The position numbers and the translations under genes are program-made. Below are positions 38,201-51,600 of a DNA stretch of 64,000 nucleotides, one piece after another. Position 1 is the first letter of the stretch. Every line of letters starts with the position of its first letter. The stretch comes from Hippophae tibetana (taxonomy: Eukaryota; Streptophyta; Magnoliopsida; Rosales; Elaeagnaceae), in assembly GCA_037013495.1 (NCBI GenBank), contig CM072802.1, forward strand, positions 65,562,983 to 65,626,982. The letters are read 5' to 3'. The notes beneath the pieces were generated by a model, which did not search any database, was not told the DNA's origin, and worked only from the letters and a program-made list of their open reading frames with translations.

Positions 38201-38872
38201 ATTCAAATTTTTGAAAATTAATGTAAAATAGAAAATTCGGCAAAAATTATTATTTCTTGTTGGATCCAATTCCTTTCAGCATCAAAGATTTATTGATCAC
38301 AAAATATAAGGTTTGGCACGGTATAAATACGAAGATGGCAAGGAATGCTCGTTTTGAGGTGCCACCGTTGCGGGCATTGATGGGCACCTCTAACACCCCG
38401 GTGGCAAAACAATGTCAAAAGATGGAATTTTAGGGTGATGTTTTTTACACATGTTTAGAATAGTATTGCATCTCGTACTGTAAAGTTTCATTATTTGATG
38501 GACCCGGGAAGTATTCTTAGTCATTTTTTCAAATTTTCGAAAAATAATTAAAAATTGAAAATTCGGCCAAAATTATTATTTCTTGTTGGATGCACTTCCT
38601 TTCATCATCTAAGATTTATTGATCACAAAATGTAAGGTTTCGCATGATATAATTACGAAGATGACAAGGAATGCTCGTTTTGAGGTACCACCGTTGCGGG
38701 CATTGACGGGCAACTCTAACACCCCGGTGGCAAAACCATGTCGAACGATGGAATTTTTGGGTGATGTGTTTTACACATGTTTAGAATAGTATTCCATCTC
38801 GTACTGTAAAGTTTCATAATTTGATGGACCCGGAAAGTATTCTTAGTTATTTATTCAAATTTTTGAAAATTA
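35284..38872 (+). repeat. Block I-G-E-F-A-B-H-D1-G, copy 2, and disturbed link (M109-M119)
   Basis: The order is G-E-F-A-B-H-D1-G-B-G-E; with the preceding I (34,958) the first eight complete the block copied from 18,984. A 1-bp loss occurs before M113 (ggaccgag at about 36,546). M117 (37,895) is B where the first copy has E, switching between about 37,876 and 37,958. M118 (38,221) has an H-type lead and start (attaatgtaaaatag) but a G body with cagcatcaaag. M119 has att in place of the phasing atg. Confidence 0.8.
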
Positions 38873-40828
38873 ATGTAAAATAGAAAATTCGGCCAAAATT
38901 ATTATTTCTTGTTGGATGCAATTCCTTTCATCATCTAAGATTTATTGATCACAAAATGTAAGGTTTGGAATGATATAGATACGAAGATGACACAGAATGC
39001 TCGTTTTGAGGTGCCACCGTTGCGGGCATTGATGGGCACCTCTAACACCCCGGTGTCAAAACCATGTCAAACGATGGAATTTTAAGGTGATGTTTTTTAC
39101 ACATGTTTAGAATAGTATTCCATCTCGTACTGTAAAGTTTCATAATTTGTTGGACCCAAGAAGTATTCTTAGTCATTTTTTCAAATTTTCGAAAAATAAT
39201 GAAAAATAGAAAATTCGGCCAAAATTATTATTTCTTGTTGGATACAATTCCTTTCATCATCTAAGATTTATTGATCACAAAATATTAAGTTTGGCATGAT
39301 ATAAATACGAAGATGGCAAGGAATGCTCGTTTTTAGGAGCCACCGTTGCGGGCATTGATGGACACCTCTAACACCCCGTGGGCAAAACCATGTCAAACGA
39401 TGGAATTTTAGGGTGATTTTTTTAACACATGTTTAGAATAGTATACCATCTCGTACTAGAAAGTTTCATAATTTGATGGACACTGGAAGTATTCTTTGTT
39501 ATTTTTTCAAATTTTTGAAAAATCATGAAAAATAGAAAATTCGGCCAAAATTATTATTTCTTGTTGGATCCAATTCCTTTCAGCATCTAAGATTTATTGA
39601 TCACAAAATATAAGGTTTGGCACGGTATAAATACGAAGATGGCAAGGAATGCTCGTTTTGAGGTGCCACCGTTGCGGGCATTGATGGGCACCTCTAACAC
39701 CCCGGTGGCAAAACAATGTCAAAAGATGGAATTTTAGGGTGATGTTTTTTACACATGTTTAGAATAGTATTGCATCTCGTACTGTAAAGTTTCATTATTT
39801 GATGGACCCGGGAAGTATTCTTAGTCATTTTTTCAAATTTTCGAAAAATAATGAAAAATAGAAAATTCGGCCAAAATTATTATTTCTTGTTGGATGCAAT
39901 TTCTTTCATCATCTAAGATTTATTGATCACAAAATGTAAGGTTTCGCATGATATAATTACGAAGATGACAAGGAATGCTCGTTGTGAGGTGCCACCGTTG
40001 CGGGCATTGACGGGCAACTCTAACACCCCGGTGGCAAAACCATGTCGAACGATGGAATTTTTGGGTGATGTTTTTTACACATGTTTAGAATAGTATTCCA
40101 TCTCGTACTCTAAAGTTTCATAATTTGATGGACCTGGGAAGTATTCTTAGTCATTTTTTCAAATTTTCGAAAAATAATGAAATATAGAAAATTCGGCCAA
40201 AATTATTATTTGTTATTGGTTGCAATTCCTTTCATCATCTAAGATTTATTGTTCAAAAAATATAAAGTTTGGCACGGTATAAATACGAAGATGAGAAGAA
40301 ATCCTCGTTTTGAAGTGCCACCGTTGCGGGCATTGATAGACACCTCTAACACCACGGTGGCAAAACAATGTCAAACGATGCAGTTTTAGGGTGATGTTTT
40401 TTACACATGTTTAGAATAGTATTGCATCTCGTACTGTAAAGTTTCATAATTTGATGGACCCGAGAAGTATTCTTAGTCATTTTTTCAAATTATCGAAAAA
40501 TAATGAAAAATAGAAAATTCGGCCAAAATTATTATTTCTTGTTGGATGCAATTCCTTTCATCATCCTAGATTTATTGATCACAAAATGTAAGCTTTGGCA
40601 TGATATTAATACGAAGATGACAAGGAATGCTCGTTTTGAGGTGCCACCGTTGCGGGGATTGAAGGGCACCTCTAACACCCCGGTGGCAAAACCATGTCAA
40701 ACGATGGAATTTTAGGGTGATGTTTTTTACACATGTTTAGAATTGTATTCCATCTCGTACTGTAAAGTTTCATAATTTGATGGACCCGGAAAGTATTCTT
40801 AGTTATTTATTCAAATTTTTGAAAATTA
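38873..40828 (+). repeat. 6-monomer unit H-D1-G-E-F-A, copy 1 (M120-M125)
   Basis: This is a complete 1,956-bp unit, repeated directly in the next 1,956 bp. Shared private features include gacacagaat in H, gatggacacc in D1, gatgcaatttc in E, gttattggttgc and gttcaaaaaat in F, and atattaat in A. The A tail at the end has tacacatgtttagaattg instead of the usual A tail tacacatattt, which marks the exchange point with the second copy. Confidence 0.87.
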
Positions 40829-42784
40829 ATGTAAAATAGAAAATTCGGCCAAAATTATTATTTCTTGTTGGATGCAATTCCTTTCATCATCTAAGATTTA
40901 TTGATCACAAAATGTAAGGTTTGGAATGATATAGATACGAAGATGACACAGAATGCTCGTTTTGAGGTGCCACCGTTGCGGGCATTGATGGGCACCTCTA
41001 ACACCCCGGTGTCAAAACCATGTCAAACGATGGAATTTTAAGGTGATGTTTTTTACACATGTTTAGAATAGTATTCCATCTCGTACTGTAAAGTTTCATA
41101 ATTTGTTGGACCCAAGAAGTATTCTTAGTCATTTTTTCAAATTTTCGAAAAATAATGAAAAATAGAAAATTCGGCCAAAATTATTATTTCTTGTTGGATA
41201 CAATTCCTTTCATCATCTAAGATTTATTGATCACAAAATATTAAGTTTGGCATGATATAAATACGAAGATGGCAAGGAATGCTCGTTTTTAGGAGCCACC
41301 GTTGCGGGCATTGATGGACACCTCTAACACCCCGTGGGCAAAACCATGTCAAACGATGGAATTTTAGGGTGATTTTTTTAACACATGTTTAGAATAGTAT
41401 ACCATCTCGTACTAGAAAGTTTCATAATTTGATGGACACTGGAAGTATTCTTTGTTATTTTTTCAAATTTTTGAAAAATCATGAAAAATAGAAAATTCGG
41501 CCAAAATTATTATTTCTTGTTGGATCCAATTCCTTTCAGCATCTAAGATTTATTGATCACAAAATATAATGTTTGGCACGGTATAAATACGAAGATGGCA
41601 AGGAATGCTCGTTTTGAGGTGCCACCGTTGCGGGCATTGATGGGCACCTCTAACACCCCGGTGGCAAAACAATGTCAAAAGATGGAATTTTAGGGTGATG
41701 TTTTTTACACATGTTTAGAATAGTATTGCATCTCGTACTGTAAAGTTTCATTATTTGATGGACCCGGGAAGTATTCTTAGTCATTTTTTCAAATTTTCGA
41801 AAAATAATGAAAAATAGAAAATTCGGCCAAAATTATTATTTCTTGTTGGATGCAATTTCTTTCATCATCTAAGATTTATTGATCACAAAATGTAAGGTTT
41901 CGCATGATATAATTACGAAGATGACAAGGAATGCTCGTTTTGAGGTGCCACCGTTGCGGGCATTGACGGGCAACTCTAACACCCCGGTGGCAAAACCATG
42001 TCGAACGATGGAATTTTTGGGTGATGTTTTTTACACATGTTTAGAATAGTATTCCATCTCGTACTCTAAAGTTTCATAATTTGATGGACCTGGGAAGTAT
42101 TCTTAGTCATTTTTTCAAATTTTCGAAAAATAATGAAATATAGAAAATTCGGCCAAAATTATTATTTGTTATTGGTTGCAATTCCTTTCATCATCTAAGA
42201 TTTATTGTTCAAAAAATATAAAGTTTGGCACGGTATAAATACGAAGATGAGAAGAAATCCTCGTTTTGAAGTGCCACCGTTGCGGGCATTGATAGACACC
42301 TCTAACACCACGGTGGCAAAACAATGTCAAACGATGCAATTTTAGGGTGATGTTTTTTACACATGTTTAGAATAGTATTGCATCTCGTACTGTAAAGTTT
42401 CATAATTTGATGGACCCGAGAAGTATTCTTAGTCATTTTTTCAAATTATCGAAAAATAATGAAAAATAGAAAATTCGGCCAAAATTATTATTTCTTGTTG
42501 GATGCAATTCCTTTCATCATCCTAGATTTATTGATCACAAAATGTAAGCTTTGGCATGATATTAATACGAAGATGACAAGGAATGCTCGTTTTGAGGTGC
42601 CACCGTTGCGGGGATTGAAGGGCACCTCTAACACCCCGGTGGCAAAACCATGTCAAACGATGGAATTTTAGGGTGATGTTTTTTACACATATTTAGAATA
42701 GTATTGCATCTCGTACTGTAAAGTTTCATAATTTGATGGACCCGAGAAGTATTCTTAGTCATTTTTTCAAATTATCGAAAAATA
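40829..42784 (+). repeat. 6-monomer unit H-D1-G-E-F-A, copy 2 (M126-M131)
   Basis: It matches copy 1 apart from a few single-base differences seen by eye, for example ataatgtttgg for ataaggtttgg in G and cgttttgagg for cgttgtgagg in E. The final A has the normal tacacatattt tail and is followed by B. Confidence 0.87.
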
Positions 42785-43110
42785 ATGAAAAATAGAAAAT
42801 TCGGCAAATATCATTATTTCTTGTTGGATGCAATTCCTTTCATCATCCTAGATTTATTTATCACAAAATGTAAGGTTTGGAATGATATAAATATGAAGAT
42901 GACAAGGAATGCTCGTTTTGAGGTGCCACCGTTGCGGGGATTGAAGGGCACATCTAACACCCCGGTGGCAAAACCATGTCAAACGATGGAATTTTAGGGT
43001 GATGTTTTTTACACAAGTTTAGAATAGTATTCCATCTCGTACTGTAAAGTTTCATAATTTGATGGACCCGGAAAGTATTCTTAGTTATTTTTTCAAATTT
43101 TGGAAAAATA
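42785..43110 (+). repeat. Single B monomer (M132) between higher-order blocks
   Basis: A class-B unit with an altered conserved box: cggcaaatatcattatt replaces cggccaaaattattatt. Its tacacaag tail matches the sequence that ends M149 at about 48,555, so it is the natural left neighbour of the beta 17-mer. Confidence 0.8.
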
Positions 43111-46100
43111 ATGTAAAATAGAAAATTCGGCCAAAATTATTATTTCTTGTTGGATGCAATTCCTTTCATCATCTAAGATTTATTGATCACAAAATGTAAG
43201 GTTTGGAATGATATAGATACGAAGATGACACAGAATGCTCGTTTTGAGGTGCCACCGTTGCGGGCATTGATGGGCACCTCTAACACCCCGGTGTCAAAAC
43301 CATGTCAAACGATGGAATTTTAAGGTGATGTTTTTTACACATGTTTAGAATAGTATTCCATCTCGTACTGTAAAGTTTCATAATTTGTTGGACCCGAGAA
43401 GTATTCTTAGTCATTTTTTCAAATTTTCGAAAAATAATGAAAAATAGAAAATTCGGCCAAAATTATTATTTCTTGTTGGATACAATTCCTTTCATCATCT
43501 AAGATTTATTGATCACAAAATATTAAGTTTGGCATGATATAAATACGAAGATGGCAAGGAATGCTCGTTTTTAGGAGCCACCGTTGCGGGCATTGATGGG
43601 CACCTCTAACACCCCGTGGGCAAAACCATGTCAAACGATGGAATTTTAGGGTGATTTTTTTAACACATGTTTAGAATAGTATACCATCTCGTACTAGAAA
43701 GTTTCATAATTTGATGGACACTGGAAGTATTCTTTGTTATTTTTTCAAATTTTTGAAAAATCATGAAAAATAGAAAATTCGGCCAAAATTATTATTTCTT
43801 GTTGGATCCAATTCCTTTCAGCATCAAAGATTTATTGATCACAAAATATAAGGTTTGGCACGGTATAAATACGAAGATGGCAAGGAATGCTCGTTTTGAG
43901 GTGCCACCGTTGCGGGCATTGATGGGCACCTCTAACACCCCGGTGGCAAAACAATGTCAAAAGATGGAATTTTAGGGTGATGTTTTTTACACATGTTTAG
44001 AATAGTATTGCATCTCGTACTGTAAAGTTTCATTATTTGATGGACCCGGGAAGTATTCTTAGTCATTTTTTCAAATTTTCGAAAAATAATGAAAAATAGA
44101 AAATTCGGCCAAAATTATTATTTCTTGTTGGATACACTTCCTTTCATCATCTAAGATTTATTGATCACAAAATGTAAGGTTTCGCATGATATAATTACGA
44201 AGATGACAAGGAATGCTCGTTTTGAGGTACCACCGTTGCGGGCATTGACGGGCAACTCTAACACCCCGGTGGCAAAACCATGTCGAACGATGGAATTTTT
44301 GGGTGATGTGTTTTACACATGTTTAGAATAGTATTCCATCTCGTACTCTAAAGTTTCATAATTTGATGGACCTGGGAAGTATTCTTAGTCATTTTTTCAA
44401 ATTTTCGAAAAATAATGAAATATAGAAAATTCGGCCAAAATTATTATTTGTTGTTGGTTGCAATTCCTTTCATCATCTAAGATTTATTGATCACAAAATC
44501 TAAAGTTGGGCACGGTATAAATACGAAGATGGCAAGGAATGCTCGTTTTTAGGTGCCACCGTTGCGGGCATTGATGGACACCTCTAACACCCCGTGGGCA
44601 AAACCATGTCAAACGATGGAATTTTAGGGTGATTTTTTTAACACATGTTTAGAATAGTATACCATCTCGTACTAGAAAGTTTCATAATTTGATGGACACA
44701 GGAAGTATTCTAAGTTATTTTTTCAAATTTTTGAAAAATCATGAAAAATAAATAATTCGGCCAAAATTATTATTTCTTGTTGGATCCAATTCCTTTCAGC
44801 ATCTAAGATTTATTGATCACAAAATATAAGGTTTGGCACGGTATAAATACGTAGATGGCAAGGAATGCTCGTTTTGAGGTGCCACCGTTGCGGGCATTGA
44901 TGGGCACCTCTAACACCCCGGTGGCAAAACAATGTCAAAAGATGGAATTTTAGGGTGATGTTTTTTACACATGTTTAGAATAGTATTGCATCTCGTACTG
45001 TAAAGTTTCATAATTTGATGGACCCGGGAAGTATTCTTAGTCATTTTTTCAAATTTTCGAAAAATAATGAAAAATAGAAAATTCGGCCAAAATTATTATT
45101 TCTGGTTGGATTTAATTCCTTTCATCATCTAAGATTTATTGATCACAAAATGTAAGGTTTCGCATGATATAATTACGAAGATGACAAGGAATGCTCGTTT
45201 TGATGTGCCACCGTTGCGGGCATTGACGGGCAACTCTAACACCCCGGTGGCAAAACCATGTGGAACGATGGAATTTTTGGGTGATGTTTTTTACACATGT
45301 TTAGAATAGTATTCCATCTCGTACTCTAAAGTTTCATAATTTGATAGACCTGGGAAGTATTCTTAGTCATTTTTTCAAATTTTCGAAAAATAATGAAATG
45401 TAGAAAATTCGGCCAAAATTATTATTTCTTGTTGGTTGCAATTCCTTTCATCATCTAAGATTTATTGATCAAAAAATATAAAGTTTGGCACGGTATAAAT
45501 ACGAAGATGAGAAGAAATCCTCGCTTTGAAGTGCCACCGTTGCGGGTATTGATAGACACCTCTAACACCACGGTGGCAAAACAATGTCAAACGATGCAAT
45601 TTTAGGGTGATGTTTTTTACACATGTTTAGAATAGTATTGCATCTCGTACTGTAAAGTTTCATAATTTGATGGACCCGAGAAGTATTCTTAGTCATTTTT
45701 TCAAATTAACGAAAAATAATGAAAAATAGAAAACAATTCGGCCAAAATTATTATTTCTTGTTGGATGCAATTCCTTTCATCATCCTAGATTTATTGATCA
45801 CAAAATGTAAGCTTTGGCATGATATAAATACGAAGATGACAAGGAATGCTCGTTTTAAGGTGCCACTGTTGCTGGGATTGAAGGGCACCTCTAACACCCC
45901 GGTGGCAAAACCATGTCAAACGATGGAATTTTAGGGTGATGTTTTTTACACATATTTAGAATAGTATTGCATCTCGTACTGTAAAGTTTCATAATTTGAT
46001 GGACCCGAGAAGTATTCTTAGTCATTTTTTCAAATTATCGAAAAATAATGAAAAATAGAAAATTCGGCCAAAATTATTATTTCTTGTTGGATGCAATTCC

Positions 46101-48653
46101 TTTCATCATCCTAGATTTATTTATCACAAAATGTAAGGTTTGGAATGATATAAATACGAAGATGACAAGGAATGCTCGTTTTGAGGTGCCACCGTTGCGG
46201 GGATTGAAGGGCACATCTAGCACCCCGGTGGCAAAACCATGTCAAACGATGGAATTTTAGGGTGATGTTTTTTACACAAGTTTAGAATAGTATTCCATCT
46301 CGTACTGTAAAGTTTCATAATTTGATGGACCCGGAAAGTATTCTTAGTTATTTTTTCAAATTTTTGAAAAATAATGTAAAATAAAAAATTCGGCCAAAAT
46401 TATTATTTCTTGTTGGATACAATTCCTTTCATCATCTAAGATTTATTGATCACAAAATGTAAGGTTTGGAATGATATAGATACGAAGATGACAAGGAATG
46501 CTCGTTTTGAGTTGCCACCGTTGCGGGCATTGATGGACACCTCTAACACCCCGGTGTCAAAACCATGTCAAACGATGGAATTTTAGGGTGATGTTTTTAC
46601 ACATGTTTAAAATAGTATTCCATCTCGTACTGTGAAGTTTCATAATTTGATGGACCCGAGAAGTATTCTTAGTCATTTTTTTAAATTTTCGAAAAAGAAT
46701 GAAAAATAGAAAATTCGGCCAAAATTATTATTTCTTGTTGGATGCAATTCCTTTCATCGTCTAAGATTTATTGATCACAAAATATTAAGTTTGGCATGAT
46801 ATAAATACGAAGATGGCAAGGAATGCTCGTTTTTAGGTGCCACCGTTGCGGGCATTGATGGGCACCTCTAACACCCCGGTGGCAAAACAATGTCAAAAGA
46901 TGGAATTTTAGGGTGATGTTTTTTACACATGTTTAGAAAAGTATTGCATCTCGTACTATAAAGTTTCATAATTTGATGGACCCGAGAAGTATTCTTAGTC
47001 ATTTTTTCAAATTTTCGAAAAATAATGAAAAATAGAAAATTCGGCCAAAATTATTATTTCTTGTTGGATGCTATTCCTTTCATCATCCTAGATTTATTGA
47101 TCACAAAATGTAAGGTTTGGAATGATATAGATACGAAGATGACAAGGAATGCTCGTTTTGAGTTGCCACCGTTGCGGGCATTGATGGACACCTCTAACAC
47201 CCCGGTGTCAAAACCATGTCAAACGATGGAATTTTAGGGTGATGTTTTTACACATGTTTAGAATAGTATTCCATCTCGTACTGTAAAGTTTCATAATTTG
47301 ATGGACCCGAGAAGTATTCTTAGTCATTTTTTTAAATTTTCGAAAAAGAATGAAAAATAGATAATTCGGCCAAAATTATTATTTCTTGTTGGATGCAATT
47401 CCTTTCATCGTCTAAGATTTATTGATTACAAAATATTAAGTTTGGCATGATATAAATACGAAGATGGCAAGGAATGCTCGTTTTTAGGTGCCACCGTTGC
47501 GGGCATTGATGGGCACCTCTAACACCCCGTGGGCAAAACCATGTCAAACGATGGAATTTTAGGGTGATTTCTTTAACACATGTTTAGAATAGTATACCAT
47601 CTCGTACTAGAAAGTTTCATAATTTGATGGACACGGGAAGTATTCTTAGTTATTTTTTCAAATTTTTGAAAAATCATGAAAAATAGAAAATTCGGCCAAA
47701 ATTATTATTTCTTGTTGGATCCAATTCCTTTCAGCATCTAAGATTTATTGATCACAAAATATAAGGTTTGGCACGGTATAAATACGAAGATGGCAAGGAA
47801 TGCTCGTTTTGAGGTGCCACCGTTGCGGGCCTTGAAGGGCACCTCTAACACCCCGGTGGCAAAACAATGTCAAAAGATGGAATTTTAGGGTGATGTTTTT
47901 TACACATGTTTAGAATAGTATTGAATCTCGTACTGTAAAGTTTCATAATTTGATGGACCCGGGAAGTATTCTTAGTCATTTTTTCAAATTTTCGAAAAAT
48001 AATGAAAAATAGAAAATTCGGCAAAAATTATTATTTCTGGTTGGATTTAATTCCTTTCATCATCTAAGATTTATTGATCACAAAATGTAAGGTTTCGCAT
48101 GATATAATTACGAAGATGACAAGGAATGCTCGTTTTGATGTGCCACCGTTGCGGGCATTGACGGGCAACTCTAACACCCCGGTGGCAAAACCATGTCGAA
48201 CGATGGAATTTTTGGGTGATGTTTTTTACACATGTTTAGAATAGTATTCCATCTCGTACTCTAAAGTTTCATAATTTGATGGACCCGAGAAGTATTCTTA
48301 GTCATTTTTTCAAATTTTCGAAAAATAATGAAAAATAGAAAATTCGGCCAAAATTATTATTTCTTGTTGGATGCTATTCCTTTCATCATCCTAGATTTAT
48401 TGATCACAAAATGTAAGGTTTGGAATGATATAGATACGAAGATGACAAGGAATGCTCGTTTTGAGTTGCCACCGTTGCGGGCATTGATGGACACCTCTAA
48501 CACCCCGGTGGCAAAACCATGTCAAACGATGGAATTTTAGGGTGATGTTTTTTACACAAGTTTAGAATAGTATTCCATCTCGTACTGTAAAGTTTCATAA
48601 TTTGATGGACCCGGAAAGTATTCTTAGTTATTTTTTCAAATTTTGGAAAAATA
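43111..48653 (+). repeat. 17-monomer unit beta, copy 1 (M133-M149)
   Basis: Class order is H-D1-G-E-I-G-E-F-A-B-C-(D/G)-K-D-G-E-K. It repeats immediately at 48,654 with offsets of 5,542-5,543 bp. The lead ttttggaaaaataatg is private to the start of both copies. I-G-E-F-A-B at 44,415-46,373 is the same 6-mer string found at 18,984, 34,958 and 49,958. M144 (46,699) has a D front (attaag, tttttagg) and a G back (caaaacaatgtcaaaag). The order has no simple relation to unit alpha although both contain 17 monomers. Confidence 0.88.
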
Positions 48654-51600
48654 ATGTAAAATAGAAAATTCGGCCAAAATTATTATTTCTTGTTGGATGC
48701 AATTCCTTTCATCATCTAAGATTTATTGATCACAAAATGTAAGGTTTGGAATGATATAGATACGAAGATGACACAGAATGCTCGTTTTGAGGTGCCACCG
48801 TTGCGGGCATTGATGGGCACCTCTAACACCCCGGTGTCAAAACCATGTCAAACGATGGAATTTTAAGGTGATGTTTTTTACACATGTTTAGAATAGTATT
48901 CCATCTCGTACTGTAAAGTTTCATAATTTGTTGGACCCGAGAAGTATTCTTAGTCATTTTTTCAAATTTTCGAAAAATAATGAAAAATAGAAAATTCGGC
49001 CAAAATTATTATTTCTTGTTGGATACAATTCCTTTCATCATCTAAGATTTATTGATCACAAAATATTAAGTTTGGCATGATATAAATACGAAGATGGCAA
49101 GGAATGCTCGTTTTTAGGAGCCACCGTTGCGGGCATTGATGGGCACCTCTAACACCCCGTGGGCAAAACCATGTCAAACGATGGAATTTTAGGGTGATTT
49201 TTTTAACACATGTTTAGAATAGTATACCATCTCGTACTAGAAAGTTTCATAATTTGATGGACACTGGAAGTATTCTTTGTTATTTTTTCAAATTTTTGAA
49301 AAATCATGAAAAATAGAAAATTCGGCCAAAATTATTATTTCTTGTTGGATCCAATTCCTTTCAGCATCAAAGATTTATTGATCACAAAATATAAGGTTTG
49401 GCACGGTATAAATACGAAGATGGCAAGGAATGCTCGTTTTGAGGTGCCACCGTTGCGGGCATTGATGGGCACCTCTAACACCCCGGTGGCAAAACAATGT
49501 CAAAAGATGGAATTTTAGGGTGATGTTTTTTACACATGTTTAGAATAGTATTGCATCTCGTACTGTAAAGTTTCATTATTTGATGGACCCGGGAAGTATT
49601 CTTAGTCATTTTTTCAAATTTTCGAAAAATAATGAAAAATAGAAAATTCGGCCAAAATTATTATTTCTTGTTGGATACACTTCCTTTCATCATCTAAGAT
49701 TTATTGATCACAAAATGTAAGGTTTCGCATGATATAATTACGAAGATGACAAGGAATGCTCGTTTTGAGGTACCACCGTTGCGGGCATTGACGGGCAACT
49801 CTAACACCCCGGTGGCAAAACCATGTCGAACGATGGAATTTTTGGGTGATGTGTTTTACACATGTTTAGAATAGTATTCCATCTCGTACTCTAAAGTTTC
49901 ATAATTTGATGGACCTGGGAAGTATTCTTAGTCATTTTTTCAAATTTTCGAAAAATAATGAAATATAGAAAATTCGGCCAAAATTATTATTTGTTGTTGG
50001 TTGCAATTCCTTTCATCATCTAAGATTTATTGATCACAAAATCTAAAGTTGGGCACGGTATAAATACGAAGATGGCAAGGAATGCTCGTTTTTAGGTGCC
50101 ACCGTTGCGGGCATTGATGGACACCTCTAACACCCCGTGGGCAAAACCATGTCAAACGATGGAATTTTTGGGTGATTTTTTAACACATGTTTAGAATAGT
50201 ATACCATCTCGTACTAGAAAGTTTCATAATTTGATGGACACAGGAAGTATTCTAAGTTATTTTTTCAAATTTTTGAAAAATCATGAAAAATAAATAATTC
50301 GGCCAAAATTATTATTTCTTGTTGGATCCAATTCCTTTCAGCATCTAAGATTTATTGATCACAAAATATAAGGTTTGGCACGGTATAAATACGTAGATGG
50401 CAAGGAATGCTCGTTTTGAGGTGCCACCGTTGCGGGCATTGATGGGCACCTCTAACACCCCGGTGGCAAAACAATGTCAAAAGATGGAATTTTAGGGTGA
50501 TGTTTTTTACACATGTTTAGAATAGTATTGCATCTCGTACTGTAAAGTTTCATAATTTGATGGACCCGGGAAGTATTCTTAGTCATTTTTTCAAATTTTC
50601 GAAAAATAATGAAAAATAGAAAATTCGGCCAAAATTATTATTTCTGGTTGGATTTAATTCCTTTCATCATCTAAGATTTATTGATCACAAAATGTAAGGT
50701 TTCGCATGATATAATTACGAAGATGACAAGGAATGCTCGTTTTGATGTGCCACCGTTGCGGGCATTGACGGGCAACTCTAACACCCCGGTGGCAAAACCA
50801 TGTGGAACGATGGAATTTTTGGGTGATGTTTTTTACACATGTTTAGAATAGTATTCCATCTCGTACTCTAAAGTTTCATAATTTGATAGACCTGGGAAGT
50901 ATTCTTAGTCATTTTTTCAAATTTTCGAAAAATAATGAAATGTAGAAAATTCGGCCAAAATTATTATTTCTTGTTGGTTGCAATTCCTTTCATCATCTAA
51001 GATTTATTGATCAAAAAATATAAAGTTTGGCACGGTATAAATACGAAGATGAGAAGAAATCCTCGCTTTGAAGTGCCACCGTTGCGGGTATTGATAGACA
51101 CCTCTAACACCACGGTGGCAAAACAATGTCAAACGATGCAATTTTAGGGTGATGTTTTTTACACATGTTTAGAATAGTATTGCATCTCGTACTGTAAAGT
51201 TTCATAATTTGATGGACCCGAGAAGTATTCTTAGTCATTTTTTCAAATTAACGAAAAATAATGAAAAATAGAAAACAATTCGGCCAAAATTATTATTTCT
51301 TGTTGGATGCAATTCCTTTCATCATCCTAGATTTATTGATCACAAAATGTAAGCTTTGGCATGATATAAATACGAAGATGACAAGGAATGCTCGTTTTAA
51401 GGTGCCACTGTTGCTGGGATTGAAGGGCACCTCTAACACCCCGGTGGCAAAACCATGTCAAACGATGGAATTTTAGGGTGATGTTTTTTACACATATTTA
51501 GAATAGTATTGCATCTCGTACTGTAAAGTTTCATAATTTGATGGACCCGAGAAGTATTCTTAGTCATTTTTTCAAATTATCGAAAAATAATGAAAAATAG

